The notes under the pieces were generated by a model, which saw nothing but the letters and a program-made list of their open reading frames with translations, ran no database searches and was not told the origin of the DNA. A stretch of 27,296 nucleotides of DNA, taken from assembly GCA_038236965.1 (NCBI GenBank), contig JBBRZF010000029.1, forward strand, positions 1 to 27,296. Reading direction: 5' to 3'. Below, one piece after another: positions 8,490 through 15,234 of the stretch. This DNA comes from JBBRZF01 sp038236965. GTDB taxonomy: Bacteria > Acidobacteriota > Terriglobia > Terriglobales > Acidobacteriaceae. Both the position numbers and the translations under genes were made by a program. Position 1 is the first letter of the stretch. Every line of letters starts with the position of its first letter.

Positions 8490-9014
8490 ATGGCAAGCAT
8501 GAAAATCCACATCACCGTGATGGCAGGGACGATAGTATTGGCGGCGATGACGGGCGCTCTGGGCTTGCAGCGTCTGGCGAACAATCCGACGCTGCTCTAT
8601 GTCGCGGGACAGGTGCAGATCGCTATCGGACACAGGGACGACGGCCTGTCACTGATCAGTCGCGCGGCCTTATCGACTGCGGACCATGACGCCCCTGCGG
8701 CAAAACCGAGTCCGGTGAAATCGGCATCGGAAAACTGTCCCTCCGGGCAGCTCACCCGGAAAACTCCAATTTCGGTGGCGCGCGTTCGGATAAATCCTCC
8801 GCCGGTGGCAAGCGTGGGCGAGGACTTCTACTTTCAGAAGGTATCGAAGCAGGTTCCGAATGCACCAAGGACGGTGAAGTTCGACCTGCCTCCGGTTGGA
8901 TTGCAAAAGGTCGAGACCGAAGAAATCAATCGGCAGGTGCATTTGATGCGGGAGCGGATCGTTCGGCAGATACAAAAAGCCGGGCCCGCTCCCCGGATCT
9001 CGTCCGCCGGATAG
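8490..9014 (+). CDS. Unknown membrane-anchored protein between murC and ftsQ
   Basis: I do not recognise this protein. From the ATG at 8490 it has 174 residues; a second ATG at 8499 and an upstream TTG at 8421 are alternatives. GGAG at 8476-8479 supports 8490. The N-terminus has one hydrophobic segment (about residues 8-28, VMAGTIVLAAMTGALGL), either a signal anchor or an uncleaved signal. The rest is probably outside the cytoplasm. It has a polar, proline-containing middle with one cysteine and a charged C-terminal helix-like segment (TEEINRQVHLMRERIVRQIQ). It sits where many clusters have murB and ddl, but shows no FAD-binding or ATP-grasp motif and is not either of them. Its own leader and a strong terminator directly after it suggest a separate transcription unit. 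A role in envelope or division is inferred from position only. Confidence 0.7.
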   Translation: MASMKIHITVMAGTIVLAAMTGALGLQRLANNPTLLYVAGQVQIAIGHRDDGLSLISRAALSTADHDAPAAKPSPVKSASENCPSGQLTRKTPISVARVRINPPPVASVGEDFYFQKVSKQVPNAPRTVKFDLPPVGLQKVETEEINRQVHLMRERIVRQIQKAGPAPRISSAG

Positions 9015-9036
9015 CCGCCTGTCGCAAGAATGGTTC

Positions 9037-9064
9037 AAAAAACCCGCCCGGTGGCGGGTTTTTT
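9037..9064 (+). terminator. Strong intrinsic terminator before ftsQ
   Basis: AAAAAACCCGCC and GGCGGGTTTTTT form a perfect 12-bp stem around a CGGT loop, 22 bases after the stop of the unknown gene. The six-T tail on the + strand and six-A lead make it functional-looking in both directions. It would separate murE-to-murC transcription from ftsQAZ. Confidence 0.9.
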
Positions 9065-9302
9065 GTTGCCGGCGTGGTCCCAACGTGGAAGGCGGTATCT
9101 CCGCGAATTCTCAGTTAAAAAGCCTCTCCGCTTTCGAGCTAAAAGCAGTTATAGTGGGCAAACGCGAAGGAGTTTTGCAGCTTGTGTCCGGCGCATGCGC
9201 GTCGTATGCGGGTGCAAAGGCCAGTGGATAGAACTCGGCTGGCGATTTCCTTCCTTTTCACCTGTACACTTTTAATAGTTCGTAACTAACTGATCGCAAC
9301 CC
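9065..9302 (+). promoter_or_regulatory. ftsQ upstream region, probable promoter
   Basis: These 238 bases between the terminator and ftsQ contain no convincing gene. Because a strong terminator precedes them, a promoter for ftsQAZ is expected here. TTATAGT near 9149 and TTTAAT near 9266 are possible -10 elements, but neither has a good -35 partner. A GCGCATGCGC palindrome lies near 9191. Confidence 0.35.
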
Positions 9303-10379
9303 ATGGCTCGCAACCCAGGTCCGCCGACATCTGATCACGATTTTCAGGGTAGCTCGCCCGATGAATTCATGCGGGGCGAGCGCGCCGGGTCGCGTTCGCG
9401 AGGCGGATCGCGCTACTCCAATGACGATTCACCCATGGACACTACGCTCCTCGACCTTGAGCCCGACGAGCAGCAGCCATTCCTGCGCGCGCAGAAGCGT
9501 GTTCCGGTACGGCGCGGTCCTCTGCCGAAAAAGACTGCTCACCGTTTACGCAACGCGTTGATCGCGGCGGGAGTGCTGGGCGCGGTGTTCGCTTCGGGCA
9601 TGGTGTTCTATCGCTACGGCGCGAGTTCGTGGCGTTTCCGCGTGGATTCCAGCGACCTCATCGAAGTATCGGGCACCAAGCACGTTTCCCGTGGACAGAT
9701 CATGCGGGTGATGGGCGGCGACATCGGGCGAAATGTTTTCTTCATCCCGCTGGAAGATTGCAAGAAGCAGTTGGAAGACATTCCCTGGATAGAGTCGGCC
9801 TCGGTGATGCGCTTTTTGCCGAACCGTTTAAAGGTGGAAGTTCACGAGCGTACCCCGGTGGCTTTCGTGCAGTTGAATGGCGCGAGCGAGTTGATCGACG
9901 CCAATGGCGTGGTGATGGACTTGCCGGTTAATGGGCAGAGTTCGTACTCGTTTCCGGTGATCACCGGCTTCACGGACTCGGAGCCGCTCTCGACACGTGC
10001 GCCGAGAATGAAGATCTACATGCAGTTGATCCGAGAGTTGGATGCCAGCGGCGAGAAGCGTTCGCAGGAGTTGAGCGAAGTGGATGTGACCGATCCGGAT
10101 GACGTGAAGGTGACCGTTTCGGACGCGCAGGGCGCGGTGCTGGTGCATCTCGGCTCGGGAAAATTCTTGGAGCGTTACAAGGTTTATGTGGAACACGTGC
10201 AGGAGTGGCGGCAACAGTTCCAGAAGTTGGATTCAGTGGACCTGCGGTACGACCGCCAGGTGATCGTGAATCCTGATTCGCACGGAGCGACGCAGGCTCC
10301 CGCAGCGGCCAGCGAACCTGCGAAGGTAACACCAGTGAAGGCTCCGGTGGCACATAAATGGCATCCGAAAAAACGGTAG
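9303..10379 (+). CDS. ftsQ: Cell division protein FtsQ
   Basis: FtsQ (DivIB family) is a bitopic inner-membrane protein that links the early ring to the late divisome proteins. The 358-residue product has an unusually long charged cytoplasmic tail of about 80 residues, a transmembrane helix at about 84-103 (NALIAAGVLGAVFASGMVFY) and a POTRA domain at about 112-181 with VSGTKHVSRGQI and ENIPWIE-like DIPWIESASVMRFLPNRLKVEV. The FtsQ domain follows, with LIDANGVVMDL and VTDPDDVKVTV. The C-terminus is Ala/Pro/Lys-rich. No clear ribosome binding site precedes the ATG. ftsA starts 20 bases after the stop. Position and domain order make the assignment firm. Confidence 0.93.
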   Translation: MARNPGPPTSDHDFQGSSPDEFMRGERAGSRSRGGSRYSNDDSPMDTTLLDLEPDEQQPFLRAQKRVPVRRGPLPKKTAHRLRNALIAAGVLGAVFASGMVFYRYGASSWRFRVDSSDLIEVSGTKHVSRGQIMRVMGGDIGRNVFFIPLEDCKKQLEDIPWIESASVMRFLPNRLKVEVHERTPVAFVQLNGASELIDANGVVMDLPVNGQSSYSFPVITGFTDSEPLSTRAPRMKIYMQLIRELDASGEKRSQELSEVDVTDPDDVKVTVSDAQGAVLVHLGSGKFLERYKVYVEHVQEWRQQFQKLDSVDLRYDRQVIVNPDSHGATQAPAAASEPAKVTPVKAPVAHKWHPKKR

Positions 10380-10399
10380 TGGCAGGGCAATTATCATTC

Positions 10400-11626
10400 A
10401 TGAGTAAGAAGAACGAAAATATTCTCACGGTAATCGATGTAGGCAGCGCGAAGACGGTGGCTCTGGCCGCCGAAGTGACGGATGCCGGGCTGCGATACAG
10501 GGGACACGGTATCTGCGAATCGCGCGGTTCGCGCAAGGGCATCATCGTGGACCTGGAAAAAGCGATTGCCTGCATCGAGAAAGCGATGGCAGAGGCCGAG
10601 GCGCTGGCCGAGGCTCCGCTGGAGTCGGCGGTGGTCGGCGTTTCCGGTGCGCATCTGCGAGGCGTGAACAGCCGTGGTGGAATGACGCTGGGCTCCCGCG
10701 CGCGCGAGATCTCGCGCGAAGATATTCGACTCGCCGTGGACAAAGCGCGAAGCATTCCGCTGCCGGCAGACCGCGAAGTGGTCCACCTCTTACCGCAGGA
10801 ATTCATTCTCGACGAGCAGATGGGGATACGCGATCCGGCAGGCATGATGGGACGCCAGTTGGAAGTCCGCGTACACGTGGTGACCTCGGCTGCGAGCGCG
10901 ACGCAGAATGTGGTCACTGCGCTGAATCGCGCGGGCATGCATGTGACGGACACGGTTTTCGAGGCGTTGGCGTGCGCGGATGCGACGCTGCGCAGCGACG
11001 AGCGCGAGTTGGGCGTCTGCCTGGCGGACATCGGCGCGGGCTCGACGGACGTGATCGTATTCCACGAAGGCGTGGTTGCGCACACGGCGGTCATTCCGAT
11101 CGGCGGTGACCATTTTACGAATGATGTTGCCGTCGGGTTGCGAACGCCGCTGGCCGATGCGGAGAAGATAAAGCGTCAGTTCGGGCACGCGGTGGTGACG
11201 AGCATTCCCGAAGGTAATGAGATCGAAGTACCGTCTGTAGGCGACCGACCGTCGCGGCTGATGCAGCAGCGATTGCTGGGTGAGATACTGGAGCCTCGCG
11301 CGCGGGAGTTGTTCGAGATGTTGCGCGACAACCTGCGGCAGGCCGGAGTTGCGGAATTGCTCGGCGCCGGTTCGGTGCTGACCGGCGGCGGCGCCCGTCT
11401 GCAGGGAATCACCGATGTGGCGGAAGATATACTCCGTCGTCCATCGCGCATCGCGAAGCCGCAACCGATATCGAAACTTCCGGCACTGTTGGCGGAGCCC
11501 GAATTTTCAACCACGATTGGTTTATTGTTCTATGCGAATCGTGCGCGCCTGCTGAAAGGAACGCAGGAGCAGGGTTTGGGAGCAAAATTGAAATCGCTGT
11601 TCGCACGGAGCAGTTTCGGTTTGTGA
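10400..11626 (+). CDS. ftsA: Cell division protein FtsA
   Basis: FtsA is the actin-like ATPase that tethers FtsZ to the membrane and recruits later division proteins. The ATG at 10400 (MSKKNENILTVIDVG) is preferred. An in-frame ATG at 10358 inside ftsQ would add 14 residues that do not look family-like. The product has 408 residues. Actin-fold motifs are IDVGSAKTVA (phosphate 1, about 12-21), ADIGAGSTDVIVF (phosphate 2, near 210) and GAGSVLTGGGARLQGI (adenosine loop, near 330). The C-terminal segment GAKLKSLFARSSFGL fits the amphipathic membrane-targeting helix. ftsZ lies 189 bases downstream, a longer gap than usual for this pair. Confidence 0.95.
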   Translation: MSKKNENILTVIDVGSAKTVALAAEVTDAGLRYRGHGICESRGSRKGIIVDLEKAIACIEKAMAEAEALAEAPLESAVVGVSGAHLRGVNSRGGMTLGSRAREISREDIRLAVDKARSIPLPADREVVHLLPQEFILDEQMGIRDPAGMMGRQLEVRVHVVTSAASATQNVVTALNRAGMHVTDTVFEALACADATLRSDERELGVCLADIGAGSTDVIVFHEGVVAHTAVIPIGGDHFTNDVAVGLRTPLADAEKIKRQFGHAVVTSIPEGNEIEVPSVGDRPSRLMQQRLLGEILEPRARELFEMLRDNLRQAGVAELLGAGSVLTGGGARLQGITDVAEDILRRPSRIAKPQPISKLPALLAEPEFSTTIGLLFYANRARLLKGTQEQGLGAKLKSLFARSSFGL

Positions 11627-11646
11627 CTGAGAAGGCTTTTCCGCCG

Positions 11647-11686
11647 ATTGGTATTTGGTATTTGGTAATTTGTAATTTGGTAATTG
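11647..11686 (+). repeat. ATTTGGTA micro-repeat between ftsA and ftsZ
   Basis: About five imperfect copies of ATTTGGTA / ATTTGGTAATTTGTA occur in 40 bases. This is a locally AT-rich patch in a GC-rich cluster. It encodes no protein and has no palindromic symmetry. Confidence 0.7.
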
Positions 11687-11703
11687 AAAGTCAGTAGCTA
11701 CAA

Positions 11704-11770
11704 CGTAAGACGTAGGCCGGGCCTAAAGGCCTTCGCGCGGGACGATTTGTTCCCCGGCTAAAGCCGGGGA
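11704..11770 (+). repeat. REP-like palindromic element upstream of ftsZ
   Basis: Two palindromes sit side by side. GGCC-TAAA-GGCC is at 11720-11731, and TCCCCGGC-TAAA-GCCGGGGA is at 11751-11770 with a perfect 8-bp stem. Both have the same TAAA loop. The conserved loop and the preceding CGTAGGCCGGG suggest a dispersed repetitive extragenic palindrome rather than a gene-specific terminator, as no T-run follows. A degenerate relative occurs near 15963. It lies within the probable ftsZ leader and ends 45 bases before the ftsZ ATG. Confidence 0.6.
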
Positions 11771-11815
11771 CTTCCACGGAAACCAGGAAACAGGAACCTA
11801 TCTTTGGGGTTGTGA

Positions 11816-13099
11816 ATGACCGAGCAAAAGGACATCCGAATTCAATTCAATGAAGATCCGCGAAATAACGCAAAGATCAAGGTCATCGGAGTAGGTGGCG
11901 GCGGCGGTAACGCCGTGAACCGGATGATCGACGCGCAAGTGGAAGGCGTTGAGTTTGTGGTCGCCAACACTGACTTGCAGGCGCTGACGATGTCGCGCGC
12001 GCCGGTGAAGATCCAGTTAGGTGTGAAGCTCACGAACGGACTGGGCGCCGGAGCGAATCCGGAGATTGGACGCAAGGCCGCGCTGGAAGATGCGGACAAG
12101 ATCATTGAAGCGCTGGAAGGCGCGGACATGGTTTTCGTGACGACGGGACTTGGCGGTGGCACGGGCACAGGTTCGGCGCCGATCATCGCCTCGCTGGCGA
12201 GCGAAATGGGGGCGCTGACGGTGGCGGTGGTCACCAAGCCTTTCGCTTTTGAAGGCAAGCGTCGCATGCAACAGGCCGAGCGCGGATTGGCGGAGCTGAT
12301 CGCTTCGGTGGACACGGTCATCGTCATTCCGAACGAGAAACTTCTCGCCGTCGCACAAGATGCCGGATTCTTCGAGTCGTTCCGCATCGCCGACGATATT
12401 CTTCGCCAGGGCGTGCAGGGCATCTCCGACATCATCACCATCCCCGGCATCATCAACCGCGACTTTGCGGACGTGAAGGCGATCATGGCCGGCATGGGTT
12501 ACGCCGTGATGGGCACGTCGCAGGCCAAGGGCGAGAACCGCGCGATAGAAGCCGCGCAGATGGCGATCGCATCGCCGCTGCTGGAAGCAGGCGCTATCGA
12601 CGGTGCGCGCGGCATCCTCATCAACATCACGGGTTCTAGTTCGTTGAAGCTGGCGGAAGTGAACGAAGCCTCGACGATCATCCAGTCGGCTGCGCATGAA
12701 GACGCGAACATCATCTTCGGCGCGGTGCTGGACGAGAAGATGAAGGATGGCGTGAAGATCACGGTCATCGCAACCGGTTTCAAGACCGATCAACCACAGC
12801 GGAGGGAACGCGCGGTTTCGTCAGCGGCAGCGGCCATTCAACATCAGCGGACTTCGGCGATGTTCAGCCAGCCCGAGCCGCGCATCGGACAACGCAGCGA
12901 GGTCACGCGCCAGGCGGAACAGGATCACGCGGAAGAAGCGCGCGCGATGGAAAGAACACCCGAACCTGCAAACCAGCCACCGCCTCCGCAGCGCGACAAC
13001 ATCGCGCTGGATTCGGTGAAGGAAAAAGTGAAAGGGAACTTCGATGACGACGATCTCGATGTTCCGGCGTTCATAAGAAAACAGAGAGAACAAAAGTAG
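11816..13099 (+). CDS. ftsZ: Cell division GTPase FtsZ
   Basis: FtsZ is the tubulin-like GTPase that polymerises into the division ring at the inner face of the membrane. The 427-residue product has the N-terminal IKVIGVGGGGGNAVNRM (about 21-37) and the tubulin signature GLGGGTGTGS (111-120). The T7 synergy loop NRDFADVKAIM (from Asn214, with Asp216 and Asp219) is intact. After the GTPase core (to about 330) comes a polar, Gln/Glu-rich linker of about 80 residues. The protein ends in the conserved peptide LDVPAFIRKQ that binds FtsA. GGGG at 11806-11809 is the nearest ribosome-binding-like sequence. It is the last recognised dcw gene. Confidence 0.98.
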   Translation: MTEQKDIRIQFNEDPRNNAKIKVIGVGGGGGNAVNRMIDAQVEGVEFVVANTDLQALTMSRAPVKIQLGVKLTNGLGAGANPEIGRKAALEDADKIIEALEGADMVFVTTGLGGGTGTGSAPIIASLASEMGALTVAVVTKPFAFEGKRRMQQAERGLAELIASVDTVIVIPNEKLLAVAQDAGFFESFRIADDILRQGVQGISDIITIPGIINRDFADVKAIMAGMGYAVMGTSQAKGENRAIEAAQMAIASPLLEAGAIDGARGILINITGSSSLKLAEVNEASTIIQSAAHEDANIIFGAVLDEKMKDGVKITVIATGFKTDQPQRRERAVSSAAAAIQHQRTSAMFSQPEPRIGQRSEVTRQAEQDHAEEARAMERTPEPANQPPPPQRDNIALDSVKEKVKGNFDDDDLDVPAFIRKQREQK

Positions 13100-13574
13100 A
13101 AGCGCTGAGCTGCCGAACAAAATAATCTCGCGGTGACACGGTGTGTGTGGGAGGCGCGGGACAGTAGGCGATTTGCGACACACTGCCTTAGTCTGATGCT
13201 GACGCCCAGCTCTGAGCTTCCAGAGACGAACTTCCGCAGGTCTCTACTTTTGCACTCTCATTTTTGCAAACAGGAACCAGCAACGTTACTAATTCCGAGC
13301 TGGATCAGTGGCAGGATGGAGTGGTTCGTTGGAGTTGGCATCTTAGTTCTAGTCGCGGAGTTACCTCAGTAGAAGTTAGGTACTACTCTCGCAACGCGCA
13401 CGTAAGTCTCTGCATCAGTACAGGATGCGCCCATGAACTATTGGGGTACATAGGTAGAATTTTTAATTGTAAACTGCTGCTGGATTCCCGTAGTATCGCG
13501 GCAGTTCACAAGAAAATACCCGAAGAATCAGGCTCGGACGGGTTTTTTCGGATAGTCATGGGTAAAAGGTCTCA
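13100..13574. other. 475-base stretch without a supported gene
   Basis: I see no protein-coding or known RNA gene here. Base composition is visibly lower in GC than the flanking genes, especially from about 13264. CTCTG/CAGAG at 13210-13225 and AGAGAC/GTCTCT at 13222-13245 are overlapping stems that could not form together. TAGAAT near 13455 and the TTGTAA/TAGTAT pair near 13466-13495 are weak promoter candidates for the next gene. The stretch could be a decayed gene, an untranslated leader or an unrecognised RNA. Confidence 0.5.
13518..13548 (+). terminator. Weak terminator-like hairpin after ftsZ
   Basis: ACCCG and CGGGT pair around a 16-base loop and are followed by a T-run. The stem is short, so its strength is doubtful. 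It lies only 27 bases before the next gene, so it could act as a leader attenuator of that gene instead of ending ftsZ. Confidence 0.35.
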
Positions 13575-14828
13575 ATGAAGCAGAGCAGTTTGCTACCTCA
13601 AATCGCGTCAGTGGCCAGGTTGAATCGTGTTGTTGCCGTCATGTTGCTCATGGGCATGATGTGTACCGGGATGTTTGCCGCAACCGTCTCGCGCAAAATA
13701 ATCCGCGTGAAGCCGCAGGTTTCCGAGTCTCCTTCCGCGCAGAAAAAAATCCGCAGCTCGAAGCACAGTCGCCGTACGGTAGTGGTTGCTGCGACAACGA
13801 AAAAGGGTCGAACGAAGAAAGTGGCGGCGAAGCGACGTTATTACGAACGCTTCTCGGCGAGCTCCTTCGTGGCGGATGACCAGACACGCGGAGATGTGAC
13901 TGCCGGTGAAGATCCCACGGTTCGCGCAGCCGCCATCGATGCCCTTGGCAATATGAATGGAACCATCGTCGCCATCGATCCGACGAGCGGACGAATTCTC
14001 GCGATGGTGAACCAGGACCTGGCGTTGAGCCAGGGCGCGCAGCCCTGTTCGACCATCAAGGTCGCAGTCGCACTTGCGGCGCTTAGCGAAGGCATCATCG
14101 ATAAAGATACGAAAGTGACGCTCGCCGGATCCTGGAAGATGGATCTGACGCAAGCGCTCGCGCACTCCAACAACGCCTTCTTTGAAGCGTTGGGACGGCG
14201 CTTGGGATTTGAGAAAGTTCGTCATTACGCCAACCAGTTCGGGTTGGGCGAAATGGCGGGCTGGAACATCGACGGCGAACATCTGGGCGTCTATCCGAAG
14301 GAAGAGTTGCCGGCAAAACTGGGCGGCGTAGGCAAAATGTGTTCCTTCGGTGAAAGCGTTTCCATGACGCCGCTGCAACTGGGCGCGCTGGTTTCGGCCG
14401 TTGCGAACGGCGGCACGCTCTATTACCTGCAGCATCCGACGGCTCCGGAACAGGTTGCGACCTTTCAGCCCAAAGTGAAGCGCTACCTGGATATCGCTCC
14501 ACTCATCCCGGAGATGATGCCGGGCATGGCCGCGGCCGTTCAGTATGGCACCGCGCGTTCAGTGCGAGCCAACTTCAGCGAAGAAGAGATACTCGGCAAG
14601 ACCGGAACGTGTTCGAAAGACGGAACGCGCTTCGGTTGGTTTGCCTCGTACGCGAACACGCAGTATGGACGCATCGTGACCGTTGTCTTCCTGCGCGGCG
14701 GGCGTCCGACCTTCGGACCCAAGGCGGCGGAAGTTGCCGGACGCATGTACCGGAACCTATACGATCACAGCTTCTTTGCAGGCGGCACGCAGCCGGTGAA
14801 GAGCGCGGTAGTGACCGCTCCTCGTTAA
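13575..14828 (+). CDS. Penicillin-binding-type transpeptidase without dimerisation domain
   Basis: This 417-residue protein carries a serine transpeptidase fold of the penicillin-binding protein family, which cross-links peptidoglycan outside the cytoplasmic membrane. All three active-site motifs are present in order: Ser159-Thr-Ile-Lys162 (SxxK), Ser198-Asn-Asn200 (SxN) and Lys342-Thr-Gly344 (KTG). The N-terminus has a hydrophobic segment (about 19-36) ending in FAA, either a signal peptide or an anchor. A very basic linker (about 40-90, many Lys/Arg) follows. It lacks the N-terminal PBP dimer domain of FtsI-like class B enzymes and has no glycosyltransferase domain. It also lacks the usual length of a D,D-carboxypeptidase C-terminal beta domain. 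Position after ftsZ suggests a link to division or wall remodelling, but this is inference. An AAAGG sits just upstream of the ATG. Confidence 0.85.
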   Translation: MKQSSLLPQIASVARLNRVVAVMLLMGMMCTGMFAATVSRKIIRVKPQVSESPSAQKKIRSSKHSRRTVVVAATTKKGRTKKVAAKRRYYERFSASSFVADDQTRGDVTAGEDPTVRAAAIDALGNMNGTIVAIDPTSGRILAMVNQDLALSQGAQPCSTIKVAVALAALSEGIIDKDTKVTLAGSWKMDLTQALAHSNNAFFEALGRRLGFEKVRHYANQFGLGEMAGWNIDGEHLGVYPKEELPAKLGGVGKMCSFGESVSMTPLQLGALVSAVANGGTLYYLQHPTAPEQVATFQPKVKRYLDIAPLIPEMMPGMAAAVQYGTARSVRANFSEEEILGKTGTCSKDGTRFGWFASYANTQYGRIVTVVFLRGGRPTFGPKAAEVAGRMYRNLYDHSFFAGGTQPVKSAVVTAPR

Positions 14829-14847
14829 ACGATTGGAATAGTCAAAA

Positions 14848-14877
14848 GGCGCGGCTTCGGCTGCGCCGTTTGCTTTG
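14848..14877 (+). terminator. Intrinsic terminator after the transpeptidase gene
   Basis: GGCGCGGC and GCTGCGCC pair (one G-U) around a stable TTCG loop, about 20 bases after the stop. The tail is only moderately T-rich (GTTTGCTTTG). It separates the transpeptidase gene from the small membrane protein gene. Confidence 0.7.
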
Positions 14878-14912
14878 GGCGAATTAATTTCACCTTCAGC
14901 ATGGAGCGGACA

Positions 14913-14942
14913 TTGGCAGCAAATGGCGCATCGGAATGTTAG
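14913..14942 (+). promoter_or_regulatory. Possible promoter of the 44-residue protein
   Basis: TTGGCA (14913-14918) and TGTTAG (14937-14942) are separated by 18 bases. The -35 match is good and the -10 match is poor. It lies in the right place, between a terminator and a gene with a strong ribosome binding site. Confidence 0.3.
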
Positions 14943-15001
14943 ACGAAGGGAAGCAACAAATTCCTAAGTTCCAGAATCACATTTTAGTTGGAGGGTAGTC
15001 C

Positions 15002-15136
15002 ATGCTCGCTCTGCTGATCGCTTCAACGTTTGCGTTGTTCGCCGCCACTTCGAACAGCATGTGGTTGTGGATCGTTGTGGCTGTAATCCTGGTGCTGTTG
15101 ATCATGCGCCGCCGCTCGCGTAAGTCACGCATGTAA
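15002..15136 (+). CDS. Small membrane protein of 44 residues
   Basis: An ATG at 15002 opens a 44-codon frame ending in TAA at 15134-15136. GGAGGG at 14990-14995 lies six bases upstream and is the best ribosome binding site in the window, which is the main reason to call this a gene. The protein begins MLALLIASTFALFAATSNS, a hydrophobic stretch. A second hydrophobic helix (WLWIVVAVILVLLIM) follows, then a basic tail (RRRSRKSRM). By the positive-inside rule the tail should be cytoplasmic, so the protein is a hairpin of two helices or a signal-anchored single helix. No family is recognised. It stands alone between a terminator and a convergent gene. Codon use is consistent with its neighbours. 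Confidence 0.75.
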   Translation: MLALLIASTFALFAATSNSMWLWIVVAVILVLLIMRRRSRKSRM

Positions 15137-15234
15137 GCCGGATTCTATCTCTGCGCTGTAGACACGAAAACAGGGTGGATGTCGGGCGCACAGTGCTTTT
15201 GCAGCGTTCGGCCTATTCGTGTGTCCGGCGGAAA

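Noticed and set aside
10358..10399. Upstream ATG start for FtsA inside ftsQ
   Set aside because: The extra 14 residues are not typical of the family; the ATG at 10400 gives the usual N-terminus. It cannot be fully excluded.
11751..11770. CCCCGGC-TAAA-GCCGGGG as the ftsA terminator
   Set aside because: No T-run follows, and the shared TAAA loop with the neighbouring palindrome fits a dispersed repeat better.
13264..13578. Open frame of 104 codons on the + strand upstream of the transpeptidase gene
   Set aside because: It starts at a TTG without ribosome binding site, overlaps the next gene start, has codon use unlike its neighbours and shows no domain.
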